Positions 32,400-43,990 of a DNA stretch of 64,000 nt are shown in pieces. Both the position numbers and the translations under genes were made by a program. The notes under the pieces were generated by a model that was given only the letters and a program-made list of their open reading frames with translations, ran no database searches and was not told where the DNA came from. Location: positions 21,896,462 to 21,960,461 of the forward strand of contig OZ020517.1 of the NCBI GenBank assembly GCA_963971425.1, read 5' to 3'. The DNA is from Bryoerythrophyllum caledonicum (Eukaryota; Streptophyta; Bryopsida; Pottiales; Pottiaceae). Each line of letters opens with the position of its first letter. Positions within the stretch are counted from its first letter, which is position 1.

Positions 32400-33860
32400 T
32401 CTTCCCCATGGTTGTGTTATGAGTTGTTCCCTTGCCCTTCACCGTGTGTTGGACCTTCTCTTTGCCCCAGATCGTGTCCTGGACATTTCATTACCCCGGC
32501 CCGTATCCTGAGTCTTCTCTTTAGCCCTCCCCATGACCTAAACCTCTCCTTGCTCCTCTTTGTGCCATGAACCTTGACCATGCCCTTGACCGTGTCTTGG
32601 GATGGAGTTGGTGTTGTAAATCGGGTTTCAGGAGACAATGTAGAGGACATCCTTGGCGCCCTATTATCTCTTGTCACTGTTGTAGATGATTGCCCTAGCC
32701 TAGGGAGGTGATTCTTATCCCTTTCCATTCCTTGCAAGCTTCTCACTTCCAAATCCACCTTCTTTTGCTTTACTTCAACATTTGCATGTGTTGTTGTGGA
32801 CGTCCTGGTCCTTGTTTTTGGCGGGCTGACCATAGCTAAGTTGTCTTTGCTAGAGTCATTCGTACTCTCTTAGACAATAGTGTTCTCATCTACAGTGAGT
32901 AGAGAAGATTCCTCAATCTCCTATCCTCCACTTGACCCTCTACTTCGCCTTGGTACTAACAAATTTGAAAAAAACAAAGGCAATTTAATGATTGCCCTTG
33001 CTACCATTTAAAGGAAACATCTTTAAAGGATTCTTGCTAGCAGTGCCATACATAGTACAAAGATCCTTTACCATGTGCCATGCTAATTTTGACTTGTCAA
33101 CCATGTCTCTATTACAGTAGCGACAAAAGAAGGGAACTCGCCTAACCTTCTTCGTGATATTTGATGCAAATGGCTTTTTCTTCGTTCATCATAGTGCATT
33201 GACCTCAACCACCATCCAATCAAATTCTGACATGGTGTATGTCTCTCGCATCTTTGGTTCGTATGTCCAGATTGTGGTACAAACGATGACCTCCTCAAAT
33301 CCACCATGCTTGGCAGGCACGAGCAGCTTCAAAAGACAAGATGTTCACAAAGAAGCTGATTAATAGCAGCTTCAAAAGTCAATGACACGTTGAATCAAAG
33401 GTAAGTAATCTCAAAGTATAATAGGACACTGAAGAGTATGACAAGAGATGTAAAAAACTGGACAATAATCTCGAGGAAAGCATGTGAAAAAGTTTCTTCA
33501 CCTCAGGAACAACTCCAGGTGCGGTGGTATTCAAGATCTCTTGCCACTTGTCATCCAAGACACTGAGATCCAAAATGGTGGCTCTTTCCTTAAAAATCCA
33601 CCGCCTGCTTGAATGAAAGTTTGGACAAATCTGGATACTCTCCACCAGTGTCCTATACACATGACAAAAACATAACATTATTACGATATACACATGATCT
33701 AGAAGACATCTGATAGGTTGATGTGGAATGTGAAAACATAAGACATGTTGTGTGTAAAGAAACTCGTTTAGTAAAATATTGAAGTGGCAATTGGGAATTG
33801 AGAAAGTGGATGTCTCCTGGAAATAATGTATCCTAGTGCAATCCATGGACCGTCTTCTAC
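32400..33860 (-). pseudogene. Multi-exon gene relic, 5' exons (function unknown)
   Basis: Minus-strand coding-like blocks. One lies at about 33,506-33,656 after a TTTTGTCATGTGTATAG acceptor (TLVESIQICPNFHSSRRW ... DDKWQEILNTT, then GAG|GTGAAG). Another, at about 33,010-33,330, includes VPAKHGGFEEVIVCTTIWTY. Then KVRRVPFFCRYCNRDM and WHMVKDLC form a C-x2-C...H...C finger-like motif. A Lys/Arg/Gly-rich block with repeated ACACGGT-type words fills 32,400-32,870. Stops interrupt it. It probably continues at 16,250 on the other side of copy A. No family recognised. Confidence 0.35.
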
Positions 33861-36050
33861 AAATTGAAAACGTGCAAATAAATTAGGACAAAGTTTGATT
33901 GGTGAGAATATAATAGCAATATGTGTTATTATAATGAATTTAAATAACCAAGAAAACTGCATTTTCATAATGAAAGAGAAACTAATAAGCAGTATGATTA
34001 AGTGACCACCAAGTTGCTCTTATCCTCAAGCAACTATTTACAATGAGAGCATCTTTTAAACCCTCATTGCAACAAAGTCTTTAGTCACTAAATTTTTTTA
34101 ACGAATACTTAAGCATGGTATGTACATGAGGATGGCAGCCAAGACTTGGGTGGGACGCAACCAACAACCTTAAATTCCAAGCTCCCTTTGCGAACCCTAA
34201 ACCCTTCTATGTTAATTTTGCATCCTAGTTCCTAAACCCAAATATGTGCGTACTTGAGTACTTCAATGTCAATTTTAGAAATCATCTATGAATTTTGTGG
34301 GTACTAGGATTTAGGCATTTTTGTGATTCAAACAATAAACTCCTCTCGTTTTTTATTGCAATTTGGTGTTTTTTACAAACTTGGGAAAAAGGTATGTACT
34401 ACGTAGCATCTTTGAAGGAGCTCCACCTTTAAACAGTCTGAGCTTAGAAGAACTTCACAAACAAATAGGGCAATAGATAAGTATGTTAGCCTCAACGTTG
34501 AAACATTACACATACAACCTAAACCAAAGCAAGGACAAAGACTGCTACCTGCAAGTTGTGGGGACAACATTCTTGAACTAAAAACACAAAGATTCTAACA
34601 CAAGGTTGGCTGAGCTAGGGCAAGGGTTGGGTGAGCGAGGGCAAGGGCTGGGTACGCGAGGCCAGGGTACGCTGTCGTGGTAGAGAGTTTATGTTCCAAG
34701 AAAATACTGGATTTCTGGCTGCCATTTTTATTCAATCAATTTTTTTATAAGAGAAACTCCAAATATATATATAAAGATTGTCTTTTTCAAGAGACAATCA
34801 CTTCAATACACAAGTCCTTATAGGATAAAGAAATCCAACTATCAAAAAAAACTATATAATTTTACAAGCCTTAGAAAAGGAAACTAACCCAAATCCTAAG
34901 AGCTTGTATCTTTTAATCCAACCGTCTAAATAGATCCAAACTTTAGTAATAGAACTGATATACTATTAAAAACAGTTCCACAAAGCTTCAACCGTAGATA
35001 CCTGACAAATCTTGAGATATCACCGAAATACCTACAGCCTCTCTAAAACCTTGTTTACAAACACCCGTGCACCAAAATCTTCATCACTCCCAAGAAAATG
35101 CTCCAAACGCTACGAAACTTGAGATATAGCTTGACAAAGTAATAAACCACCTTCTTGCATAGTCTTAGCCAAAAATTCGTTCAGAAGCCAAAGATATGGC
35201 CAAAACCGTCACCAACATCAAAGTGATATACTTACAATCTTAGAAAATATTTGTGAGTTGTTCAGCTCCAAATATCTCCTGCATTAAAACTTCAAATCCT
35301 TCAATTCCTCCACGCAAAAGGTAGAACTTGAAAACACCTTTGCAGTCGCTTCTTCCGATCTCCAAAATCTTTCTTGAAACTCCCGGGATGCTCAAAAGAG
35401 TGGCACTAGGTTCTCAAATCGCCCCCTAACTTCAAACGCTCATAACTTCTTATTTCCAACTCCAAATCCTAAGTTTTTTGTCCCAAAACTATAGCCCACA
35501 ATCCCATCTATCCAATTCTGAACTTTTCTTCCTTCAAATCGGTCTTATAGTTACTCTTAACCGCCTAGCCGCCTCGGGCAGCCCCTTGAATCTTCATTGG
35601 TCATGAGAATTGGCGAATGGGATGAGGACTTTCATCCAAAGCCATCCGCCCTCCATCCCTCGCCACCTCCTTCTATCCCTTGTCACCTCCTCTTATCCTT
35701 CTATCCCCTTGTCACTTCCTCTTATCCTTCTATTCCCTTGTCATGTCATCTTATCCCTTAAATTATCTTTATCTTCTGAGTTTAAACATTTACATCTAAA
35801 CTCTTAACTTTTAGCCCAAATTTTTTCTTAAAGGCTTAACATCAAACATTTAAGTCTTAAATAATCTAAAGACTACAACTAATTTTAAAACGTACGAAGT
35901 GAGCTTCATATATCAACTTCCAAATTCATTTATCAACTATTCTAACATACTTCAAACTTATAAAGATATTACCAACCGTGATTGGTTTTTTACATATTTT
36001 AGCTAACCATAGTGCTACAAATGCTTTATATACTACTAGATAATATCTAC
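33861..36050. other. AT-rich intergenic DNA, no gene seen
   Basis: No conserved open frame. A GC-rich low-copy repeat (GGGCAAGGGTTGGGTGAGCG) is present at 34,600-34,680 and has a looser relative at 36,415-36,500. The rest looks like decayed non-coding DNA. Confidence 0.6.
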
Positions 36051-36054
36051 ACAC

Positions 36055-36330
36055 ATCGATCACAACTCAGTGGGCTGGCTGAGCGTTCCTCCACACTAAA
36101 CTGATTCAGAGTTCGAAACTTATAGATTGTCTGAACAGTTGATGTGGCGCGTGGTCCGGGGACTGTTGATACTTCAGCAGTGTGACAGCCGGTTGATGCT
36201 CTTGAACCTTGAGCTAGTGACAAGATGCAGGAATAATTACCAAGACGAGGCTCGCCCCGGTAAAATATGACCGTGTGGTTGAGGATGAATCCACTAGTCA
36301 TCTCTCCACTATTGGCCTAGACCATTCAAT
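36055..36330 (+). repeat. Possible tRNA-derived SINE
   Basis: AACTCAGTGGG at about 36,064 resembles a pol III A box (TRGCTCAGTGG), and GAGTTCGAAACTT at about 36,110 resembles a B box, at tRNA-like spacing. A non-coding body follows and the segment ends in a pyrimidine-rich stretch before AT-rich DNA. No target duplication was confirmed, so this is tentative. Confidence 0.35.
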
Positions 36331-36563
36331 ATCCCTTTTTTTCTATATTAATATATGTTTTCACATCATGTACTCATTTATTTCACGACAATGCGAGGCC
36401 AGGGATTACGGATGCAGGTGCTAGGTTGGTTGAGCGAGGGCCTGGGCTAGAGCAGAGAACGTGAGGGCTGGAGGGCGGGCTAGCTGATTGCGGGCTAGCA
36501 AATCATACGAGAAACAATCTTCTAGTCTTATACTTGTTTTATTGTTTTAATTCAGTGTACTAA

Positions 36564-37107
36564 GGGACGGTTTACACTATGGACCACAAGGATTGACCAA
36601 GTGAAATTATTTATTTTCATGGTCACGGCTCTTGGTCCAACGCCCTGACTACGAAAAATAAAAAATCATTTTTTGAATGTCTTGGTCACTTCTCATAGTG
36701 TAAAGTGGATTTAGACCGGGACAAGTATGGGCTGATTCTTTTAATTTATATCTAAATAGTGCAAATTTGGAGTTTACAATAACATGGAAAAAATAACGGA
36801 TAAAATAATTTAAACATAATAAGTAAATCAAACTTTAGCCAATCATTGATTTTCAGCCCAACGGCCCCTTTGATTTCCATTGAGTCGACCTCCTTGCCTC
36901 AACCCGACGAAAAACTTGTTGGACCAAGAAACATCATCCACTCGCCAGAAAATAGCATACTTAGGTACATGCAACCTCAAATTCCGTGGTCAATCTCCTT
37001 TTTTCAAGGTAGTGCAAAGTGAACTTGGATTGGAACAACTTCCTCAGCCAATCACAAATCTTAGAAGGCCGTGGTCAATCTATGTGGTCCATAGTGTAAA
37101 CTGCCCC
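36564..37107. mobile_element. Tourist-type MITE (PIF/Harbinger-like), 544 bp
   Basis: Terminal inverted repeats of about 37 bp (GGGACGGTTTACACTATGGA / TCCATAGTGTAAACTGCCCC), flanked by TAA on both sides (36,561-36,563 and 37,108-37,110). A 3-bp TAA duplication is typical of PIF/Harbinger-mobilised MITEs. No coding capacity. Confidence 0.82.
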
Positions 37108-37278
37108 TAACTTGACGTTAACCTCCTAGTTAGTTAGTCGGCACAAAAAGTTAGCCACACTATAAGGCTGATCAAGACCAATTAAATATGAGAGATAAAT
37201 AAAAGATGGTCAATCACTCTTTGGTTACCAGCTGAATTTCAAAGTTGAATATATAGATTACTACTCAAGATCATGTAA

Positions 37279-37628
37279 GGGCTGCTTTAGCCTACGGTGG
37301 AGAAGTGCATTGGTCGGTCAAGAAGTTTTGACCAAAACATGGTTATTTGAGGCAACCAGTGGAAGTTGTTCTTCTTTGGTGGTTTAATTTCTTATCCTGG
37401 GTTGAGGCTCGACAAGAAACTAAACCACCAAATAGGAACCTTTATAAAAAGTGTTGCCTTATGGGCGGCCATGTCATTTTTCATCCATGCTTGAAGTTCT
37501 CCACCGGACAAGTCTTGGCCGTAGTTTAGATCCAATCTGGTGAAAATCAAATTTTACTCTAATCATATTGCTCCATTTCCTTAGAATTCTTGACCGTTGA
37601 ACTTCTCCACCGTAGTCTAAAGCAGCCC
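37279..37628. mobile_element. Tourist-type MITE, 350 bp
   Basis: Inverted ends GGGCTGCTTTAGCCTACGGT / CTAAAGCAGCCC, about 28 bp with one mismatch, flanked by TAA duplications (37,276-37,278 and 37,629-37,631). Different terminal sequence from the neighbouring MITE but the same target preference. Confidence 0.82.
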
Positions 37629-38031
37629 TAAGTGTTTGTACTTTTAAAGATAGTCTTTAACAGTGTTAATCTGTATGTGTATACATCAATATTGTGTCGA
37701 TAAAAACAAACTGATCAAAGGAGTATAAAATCAATGGTACAATTACAATGGTTACCTTGAAGGGTTAGGCCCTAAGCAAACTCATCAGTATACTAAAGAT
37801 GGGGTCATTGTAAACATAGTTGATAAAAATATTCATAAGGAGTACAAACTTATGGCATTTATAAACAAATTACTGTCATTAACACTAATGACCATCTTTA
37901 GTGTAGTGCTCTCCATTCTTGAGGTCGTCCTCGGATTTGGACTCCTTTGAATTCGGACCAAACCCTGCAATAAAAATAAAAAAGAACAGATAAGTGCTAC
38001 TTACAAAAAACACAAAACATTATCCATTTAA

Positions 38032-38139
38032 GGATGATGGTTGTCTGTGGTCGCTGACAGAATCTACAAAGGTCGTAGATTTTTGACAGAATCTACAACA
38101 TTTATAGATTCTGTCAACAGCCAAAAACAACCATTGTCC
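38032..38139. mobile_element. Mini fold-back MITE with TTAA ends, 108 bp
   Basis: GGATGATGGTTGTCTGTGG at the left pairs with CCAAAAACAACCATTGTCC at the right, and a nested pair (TGACAGAATCTACA / TAGATTCTGTCA) extends the fold. TTAA lies on both sides (38,028-38,031 and 38,140-38,143), as for piggyBac-type insertion, though TTAA is a common word. Confidence 0.6.
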
Positions 38140-39262
38140 TTAAAGGGTTAAACTAGCTACTAGAACGAAACATAAGGCATGCAACTTTTCCTTAAGGAGG
38201 ATTTCTAAATGAGCTTAGCAATTCTATCAAGATACTCTTTACAACAGCTCTGATGGTTCTACTTGATATAGAGATTGGCTGCTATAAATGTTTTGGTCTA
38301 CAAATGTGCAAATGCACTTGGCAAGCCGACTATTAGAATGAAATTGAAGGAGGCTAATGGGAAGAAATATTTTAAATGTGCGTGAGTGAAAGGATGAGGA
38401 GTTGTATTGGAATTAATTATTGTTGCAATCATTCCAATTGACAAGCCGACAGGCCGTCCTGGCATTGGTTCTAGTCTTCTAGAATGTTGTATGATGTTGA
38501 AAGTGATGTTGTTACCTGTGACAAATGAGCAAGTGCAAATTATTACAAAGATGAAGGAAACAGCGGTAGCGACTAAGGTCTGTTTGCACTTTGTCACGGG
38601 ATATGGCGTCGAGGGCCTCTCCGTATTGTAGTTTTAGCGTAGATTAGTTTGCTACTATTCTATGTGTGTTTAGGGACAAACGGCAGCACACAACACTCAT
38701 CCATGGATGATTTTCATCCTCTTAGGGTTGTACGCGTGTACGTATAGCACACGTCCTTGACTTGACGTCTTTGTCAAGTCAAGCTTTGTGAGTGAGTTTA
38801 GAGAGAGTTAGTGATTGTCCTTGCTTGTAAGTGATGTTTATCATTAGTAACGACTTTGCATTCTCTATTACTCCTTGCACTCGTTGATTCTTCCTTTGTG
38901 AAGTGCGTGACGCTTGACCACTAGTTAGATTCACTACATTCTCACTTGACAAAGACCCTCCTACGTTTCTTGCAATAGTTCTCAAATTTGACATAGAGTG
39001 ATTTAAAAAAAATTATGGAAAATTTAGATTTTGTTGTAGAGCACGCCGAGACGGAGCCAACCCCACCAACGGCGCCCAAATAGATCGATTTTTGGAGAAG
39101 TTGTGGAGATTCGAAGTTGTGGAGCAAGAAGTTCTGGAGTTTCTGGAGTTTCAGCAGTTTCATCCAATTTGTGATTTCTCATCCAATGGCAACGTTTCAT
39201 CCGTTGTGCACAACTTCATCCATTGCGGTTTCATCCGGGGCAGTTTTCATTCGGGTATACAT
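38140..39262. other. Spacer and possible leader; no gene recognised
   Basis: A plus-strand open stretch at 38,407-38,631 (PIDKPTGRPGIGSSLLECCM) and one on the minus strand over the same bases have no recognisable motif. I found no long direct repeat matching the 3' end of the gypsy element near 47.1 kb, so a 5' LTR cannot be placed here. Confidence 0.4.
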
Positions 39263-39265
39263 TTG

Positions 39266-39549
39266 CACTACACTAAACATCGCATTTAGTGTCGTCTACA
39301 CTAAATACAAACCCTTACACTAAATGTAAGAATTACAATTAGTGTAATGACACAACATTACACTAAATGTGAAACATTACACTATATGTGAATGGCAGTA
39401 AAAATGGGTGTTTTTTTTTTACTTGTGCACAATTAATGCATGAAAAAGCTTGCCGCAACTAACACTAGTTGTGAACTTGTTCGCAAATAGTGTAGTAGGA
39501 TAATTACACTATTTGTGTGACTACACTTAATGCGATGTTTAGTGTAGTG
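39266..39549. mobile_element. CACTA-type MITE, 284 bp
   Basis: Begins CACTACACTAAACATCGCAT and ends TGCGATGTTTAGTGTAGTG, inverted repeats of about 36 bp. TTG is duplicated on both sides (39,263-39,265 and 39,550-39,552). The CACTA start and 3-bp duplication are the signature of CACTA (EnSpm) elements. ACACTAAATG words recur inside in both orientations. Confidence 0.87.
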
Positions 39550-40249
39550 TTGTAATTCATTCGGTGACCCTTTTTCCGTGCCGAATTCAAAGGCGTCACT
39601 TGGGGAGTGTCAAAACTTAGAGAGTTGCTAGAATTGAAATTCGCAAATGCTAACTTTTGCAAAAATAATTATTCTTCAATTCTCAGTGCATTTCTGGACT
39701 GCCAGGGGTAGTACAAGCTTGACAGAGAAGAATTTTTTTTAAAATTATAACTTTCGAAAAACCACAATTTTATATAGATTGGTTTAAAAAAAACAAGGTT
39801 TAGTATCAAACTTTGGAGGTAGTTTGCGAGAACACTTGCAAGTGATTTCTTTTTGTATTGCAGGTTTGCAACATGGGCCATCCATTGCAGGCGTGTGCCA
39901 GTGGCTCTAAGCCCCTGTCCATTCTATTTTTATGTTGTTGGGGGAAAAGATCCGGTTTTGATTTCTGGATCCTTGTGCGGTACCTCCCCCGTGTTGTGGG
40001 CTTGTTGCTGGTGTTTTCCGGTGGCCCCATTTCTTGTTGTACGAGATCGTGTTAAGTTACCGTAGGGGTGAAGTCGGGTCCATGGCCGGCAAGAACTTTT
40101 TATGTGGAGGGATGTGGTTGGACTTGTGCTAGTTGGAGGTGATGACCGGTGAACCACAAAGTTTGGTGGTTTTGCAGGTGCAGGTTGCTCTTTCGCACCC
40201 TTACCTTTTAGATAGTACCCGTAGATAGGTCCCGAGGAGGTTGTTTTTT

Positions 40250-42256
40250 ATGGTGAGTACACGGAGTCAGTATAACTGCTGTCCCTCACCAGACCACTCG
40301 AAGAGTGCTTCCATCACAGACTTTGGGCTAGGGTCGAATACCGGCATGGTTTTTGAGTCTGTTTCGGCGTTTGATACCAATCGTAGGCTTCTAGTCTGGG
40401 GCGTAGGCACGTTTGACGACATGGAGGACGATCTCCGTCATGTCGTGCAAGACAAATTCTTGGGACGAGCTGGGGGCATTTCTCTGCCCGATTGGCGGCC
40501 TCAATTCTAGACGTGGATGAAGGAGAAGCGCCAACAAACGCCGTTGTTTAACGACTGGTATGCGTTCGAGCTCTTGCTCCAACATTTGGAGTTGGAAGCC
40601 CTTTAGTCATACGGAAGGTAGACCATGCAGCACGACGCTCAATTGCGTCCCATTGAGGAGTAATGGCGCGAGCGTGTGGAGTTGGTAACTGCGCTCAAGG
40701 AGAGTGCGGTTGCTCATCTCTTGACTTCCATCGAGGAGCCCAAGGTCGAAGAGGATTTCCTCGGTGAGGACTCTAGGGGCAAGGGCATTGCGATTGTAGC
40801 CGAACGCTCTAGCATGGAGGCCATGTCACGTTTGGCTATGGCTACTCGTGCGGCATTAATGGCGGTTGGCAATCTGCCAACCTTCGATCCTTTGGCAAAA
40901 TTCATGGCGCATTTGGAAGTGGAGTACGAGGGATTCAAACTTGATCAGATGTAGCGCATACAAGATTTCCGCCTAAAGAAGGACGATATCCCACGCACCA
41001 TGTATACCCGATTGGCAGGATTGTCAGCGGAGGCCGGTGATGTCTTCACGAAGCGCCAACTTGTAAAGATCTTCATCTCCAAGCTGGACAAGCGGATGGT
41101 GGAGTTCATTAGTCCACATCTTCTTTTACAGTATCACGGCAACGCCACTTTGGCGCAAGCATTTGCTGCGGTGGAAGCGCTTGATAAAGCGTTGGACATG
41201 AGCAAAGCCACGGATTTGGTCACGTCACTGTTGGAGGCTCGCAAGCCAAAGAAGCTTGCTACTACTTCTGGTAGCTAGGCGGAGGCACAACCTGAGAAGG
41301 TTGTGCATTGTTGGACTTGTGGAGAGGAGGGTCACACCAAAGGGGACCCCAATTGCTCCAAGAAGAAGGGGGCAGGCACCGTGAAGGCCGAGTCCAAGAC
41401 CGAGGTGGCCAGGACTACAGAGAAGGATGAGGGCAAGGAGAAGAAGGCTCTGACATGTTCTCATTGTGGCAAGACTCGCCACAGTGATGAGAATTGTTTT
41501 GCTCATCACATGGAGAAGCGCCGAGGATCTTCGGTTGCTGAATCAGAGGTTGTGAAGAAACTCCAGACCGAAATGGCGGAGATGAGGAAGCAGATGAGCG
41601 TGATGGCTCCTTTGAGGCAAGTGGCGGACACACAACCTCTGGTGAGGGGTCAGAGCTCATCTTCAACCCTAGATCGCTATTTGTATGGCACTTCAGGGGA
41701 GGTGGTGGCAGCAGTTGCCACTCGTGCTCAGGCTAGCGCACAGGCGGTAGCACCTTCTCCCTTTGTGCCAGGGGTAAGTGGCCGTCCACGCCACACGGGA
41801 TTTCCGGACCACATTGGTCAGTCTCGATTATCTCTTTCGTTCAGCATCGCGGATGCGGCAACTTTTACTGCCGCCTCGACTCCGATCCCAATCCCACCAG
41901 TTTCTTCTTGTCGTGGAGATGCCGCACACCTTGGCGTATAAGGTGTTGCAGTTGCCGTTGTTTGTCAGTGTGGACTTTTGACAACGAATTTTCAACCATC
42001 CGGTGTATTCCATTTGGCGGGTAGTATGTTGGAGGGCAAGGTGCCCATGCCATCGTTGGAGGTGTCGCACATAGTGACGGCTCCACCCATCGAGAAGGAT
42101 TTGGTGGCAATGCGGGCCAAGTTGGCGGCGGAGGCCATTTCTGCATTTGACGCCAATGCCACTTCCACAATTATAGAGCAACCCTCCGGGAATGAGTCCT
42201 TGATCTCTGGAATGGGTTATTTGCTTGACATTGCGGCCCAGTCAACACGAGAGCGA
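40250..42256 (+). pseudogene. Gag with two zinc knuckles
   Basis: The ATG at 40,250 (MVSTRSQYN) opens the frame. The capsid-like middle (about 40,676-41,275) includes YTRLAGLSAEAGDVFTKRQL and VEFISPHLLLQYHG. Two CCHC knuckles follow: CWTCGEEGHTKGDPNC (41,309; CX2CX4HX6C, spacing slightly long) and CSHCGKTRHSDENC (41,456; canonical CX2CX4HX4C). A Gln/Ser/Ala-rich tail leads to the protease. Stops: TAG at 40,508, 40,604, 40,619, 40,952 and 41,276; TAA at 40,661 and 41,939; TGA at 42,257. Gag packages the RNA genome in virus-like particles. Confidence 0.82.
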
Positions 42257-42640
42257 TGAAGTGTGCGTCCATAGGTGGTACGCTTGGTAAACGATGACAT
42301 AATCATGGTGGTTGGTTACACAGACGGCAACCCCACCCGAGCTACCTCCCTACGTGTTATGTTGGACTCCGGAGCTCAGCTAGTGATTATTGGCAAGCAG
42401 CTAGCCTAGGATTTAGGTCTAGGTGTTTCAGACCTCGAGCCTTGCCCATTTACGATTGTTACATCCGTAGAGAGCACAGAGAAAGCCATGGGCTACACCC
42501 GACATCCGTTGTAGTTGATGTTCGGTGTGGAATTTGGTCCTTTGTTCTCTCACGTATCTCTCCAGTGCGCTATGACTAGCGCCACCAACTACGACATTTT
42601 GATGGGTCAGGACTCAACAGGCCCTTTATCCCCTCGGATT
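42257..42640 (+). pseudogene. Retropepsin-like aspartic protease
   Basis: Same frame as Gag. VMLDSGAQLVIIGKQLA carries the D-S-G-A active-site motif at about 42,365; YDILMGQD near 42,600 is the downstream conserved block. TAG stops at 42,272, 42,407 and 42,512 interrupt it, and the frame shifts by one near 42,615-42,645. It would release the mature proteins from the polyprotein. Confidence 0.75.
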
Positions 42641-43030
42641 TGGTGTGGATAATCGGACGAAGGAGGCTTGGATTAGGCCTGGGTGGTCTGCCGATGATGG
42701 CAGAAACGAGCTCATTCCGGTTGTCTTCGCAGCTAGCGTGGTGACTTCTACGGCAGATGCTATATTTGAATATAGTGCCTTGGCATCCGATTTGCCATGT
42801 GGTTTTTTGCTTTTGGAGGCGATATATTTTTTTATGTCGGGGGTAGCGGAATCACGTGAATATAGATCAATGGAGATCCTTGCACGTCATTGCAAGGATC
42901 CCCTTTCTCCATGGGGAACTCAGTTCGAGCTCACACGCCGCAGTCGGGAGATTGTAGAGGCTATTGATGCTCCCCACCTTTCAATAGACTCTTCCACTCC
43001 GTTGTTGGCTCGCACTGTCTAGTGGCAACC
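42641..43030 (+). pseudogene. Linker between protease and methyltransferase
   Basis: In frame 0 after the shift: VDNRTKEAWIRPGW, then YSALASDLPCGFLLLEAIYF and REIVEAIDAPHLSIDSS. About 125 codons without recognised domain. Similar linkers between protease and RT are common in gypsy elements; here it precedes the methyltransferase. Confidence 0.45.
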
Positions 43031-43039
43031 ACCGGATAG

Positions 43040-43990
43040 GGTATTACCCTTGTGGAGTTATTTGCCGGTATCGGCACGGGGCTCGCGTCTGTGTTGGAGG
43101 CCAGGCTCAAGGTACGATGGTATATCCAGGTGGATGGTGGCTTTGCAGCCAACCGTGCCGCTCACCATCACATTCAGCGTCTTCTGGCGTTGTATCCGGA
43201 GCAGTTACCACCTTCTTCGATTCAAGGGTATTTTGGCAAGTTGCCACGTGATGTGACGTTGATAAGTGAGGATGATCTCCGCCGGTTAGGTCACGTGGAC
43301 TTGGTGATTGCCGGATGCCCTTGCCAAGGCCATTCACGGGCGGGCAGTGGACGTGGCTTGGATGATCCACGGTCGGGTCTCTTTGAGGATTTGCTCAGGC
43401 TCATCCAGTGGTGGATTCCCACCAATCGACGCTAGCGGGGTACATTTTTTAGAATGTACCCCCATTGGGCGATACGCGGCAAAGGTGCGTGAAGATGGGA
43501 CATACATTCATCACCTTCTTGGTCCCCCACGTTTGTTGATGCCGCAACGTTGGACTCTTACGCTCATCAGCCACGTTGGATTTGGACCAACATGGCATCA
43601 TCGGCAATGATCACATCCGCACTTGCTCAAGTGCAACGGCCCGTGCGCCGTGAGGTTGATGACATCTTGGACGACCACCGTGCTTCCACGGGGGTTACCA
43701 AGGATGATAAGCCACCATTGGCCGTGGTCAACCGCGTTGATTTCACTCGGGGGTCGTTTCCTGCGTTGATGTGCTAACCAGGGTCTTTTGCCTTTAGGAC
43801 ACGCGATCCGAGCATGGTTTGGGATTCTACTTTCCAAACTTACAAGGAGCCTTATTCCAATGAGAGGGAGCGGGCGATGGGTTTTTTGGCGGGCACCACG
43901 GCCGCACCGGATCTCTCTGAGGGCCAACGTCGTTTGAGTGATCATCCATGCATGTTGGGGGCAGCGATGCCACATCTCATAGAGATCAAG
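43040..43990 (+). pseudogene. C5-cytosine DNA methyltransferase domain inside Pol
   Basis: Motif I reads TLVELFAGIGTGLASVL (about 43,046), where FxGxG binds S-adenosylmethionine. Motif IV reads VIAGCPCQGHSRAGSGRG (about 43,307) with the catalytic Cys intact. Motif VI (ENVPPLGD-like) appears at about 43,447, with TAG for Glu and frame breaks on both sides. VDAATLDSYAHQPRWIWTN (about 43,533) and NERERAMGF (about 43,857) match the late conserved region; a motif X-like block follows (LGAAMPHLI). About 300 codons, the size of a compact catalytic domain. It lies between protease and RT and is back in the Gag-Pol frame on both sides. It would methylate cytosine in DNA; motif VI loss makes this copy dead. 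Confidence 0.88.

Noticed and set aside
38028-38143. A host stem-loop RNA gene
   Set aside because: TTAA on both sides and nested inverted repeats fit a small MITE better; no promoter elements were seen.
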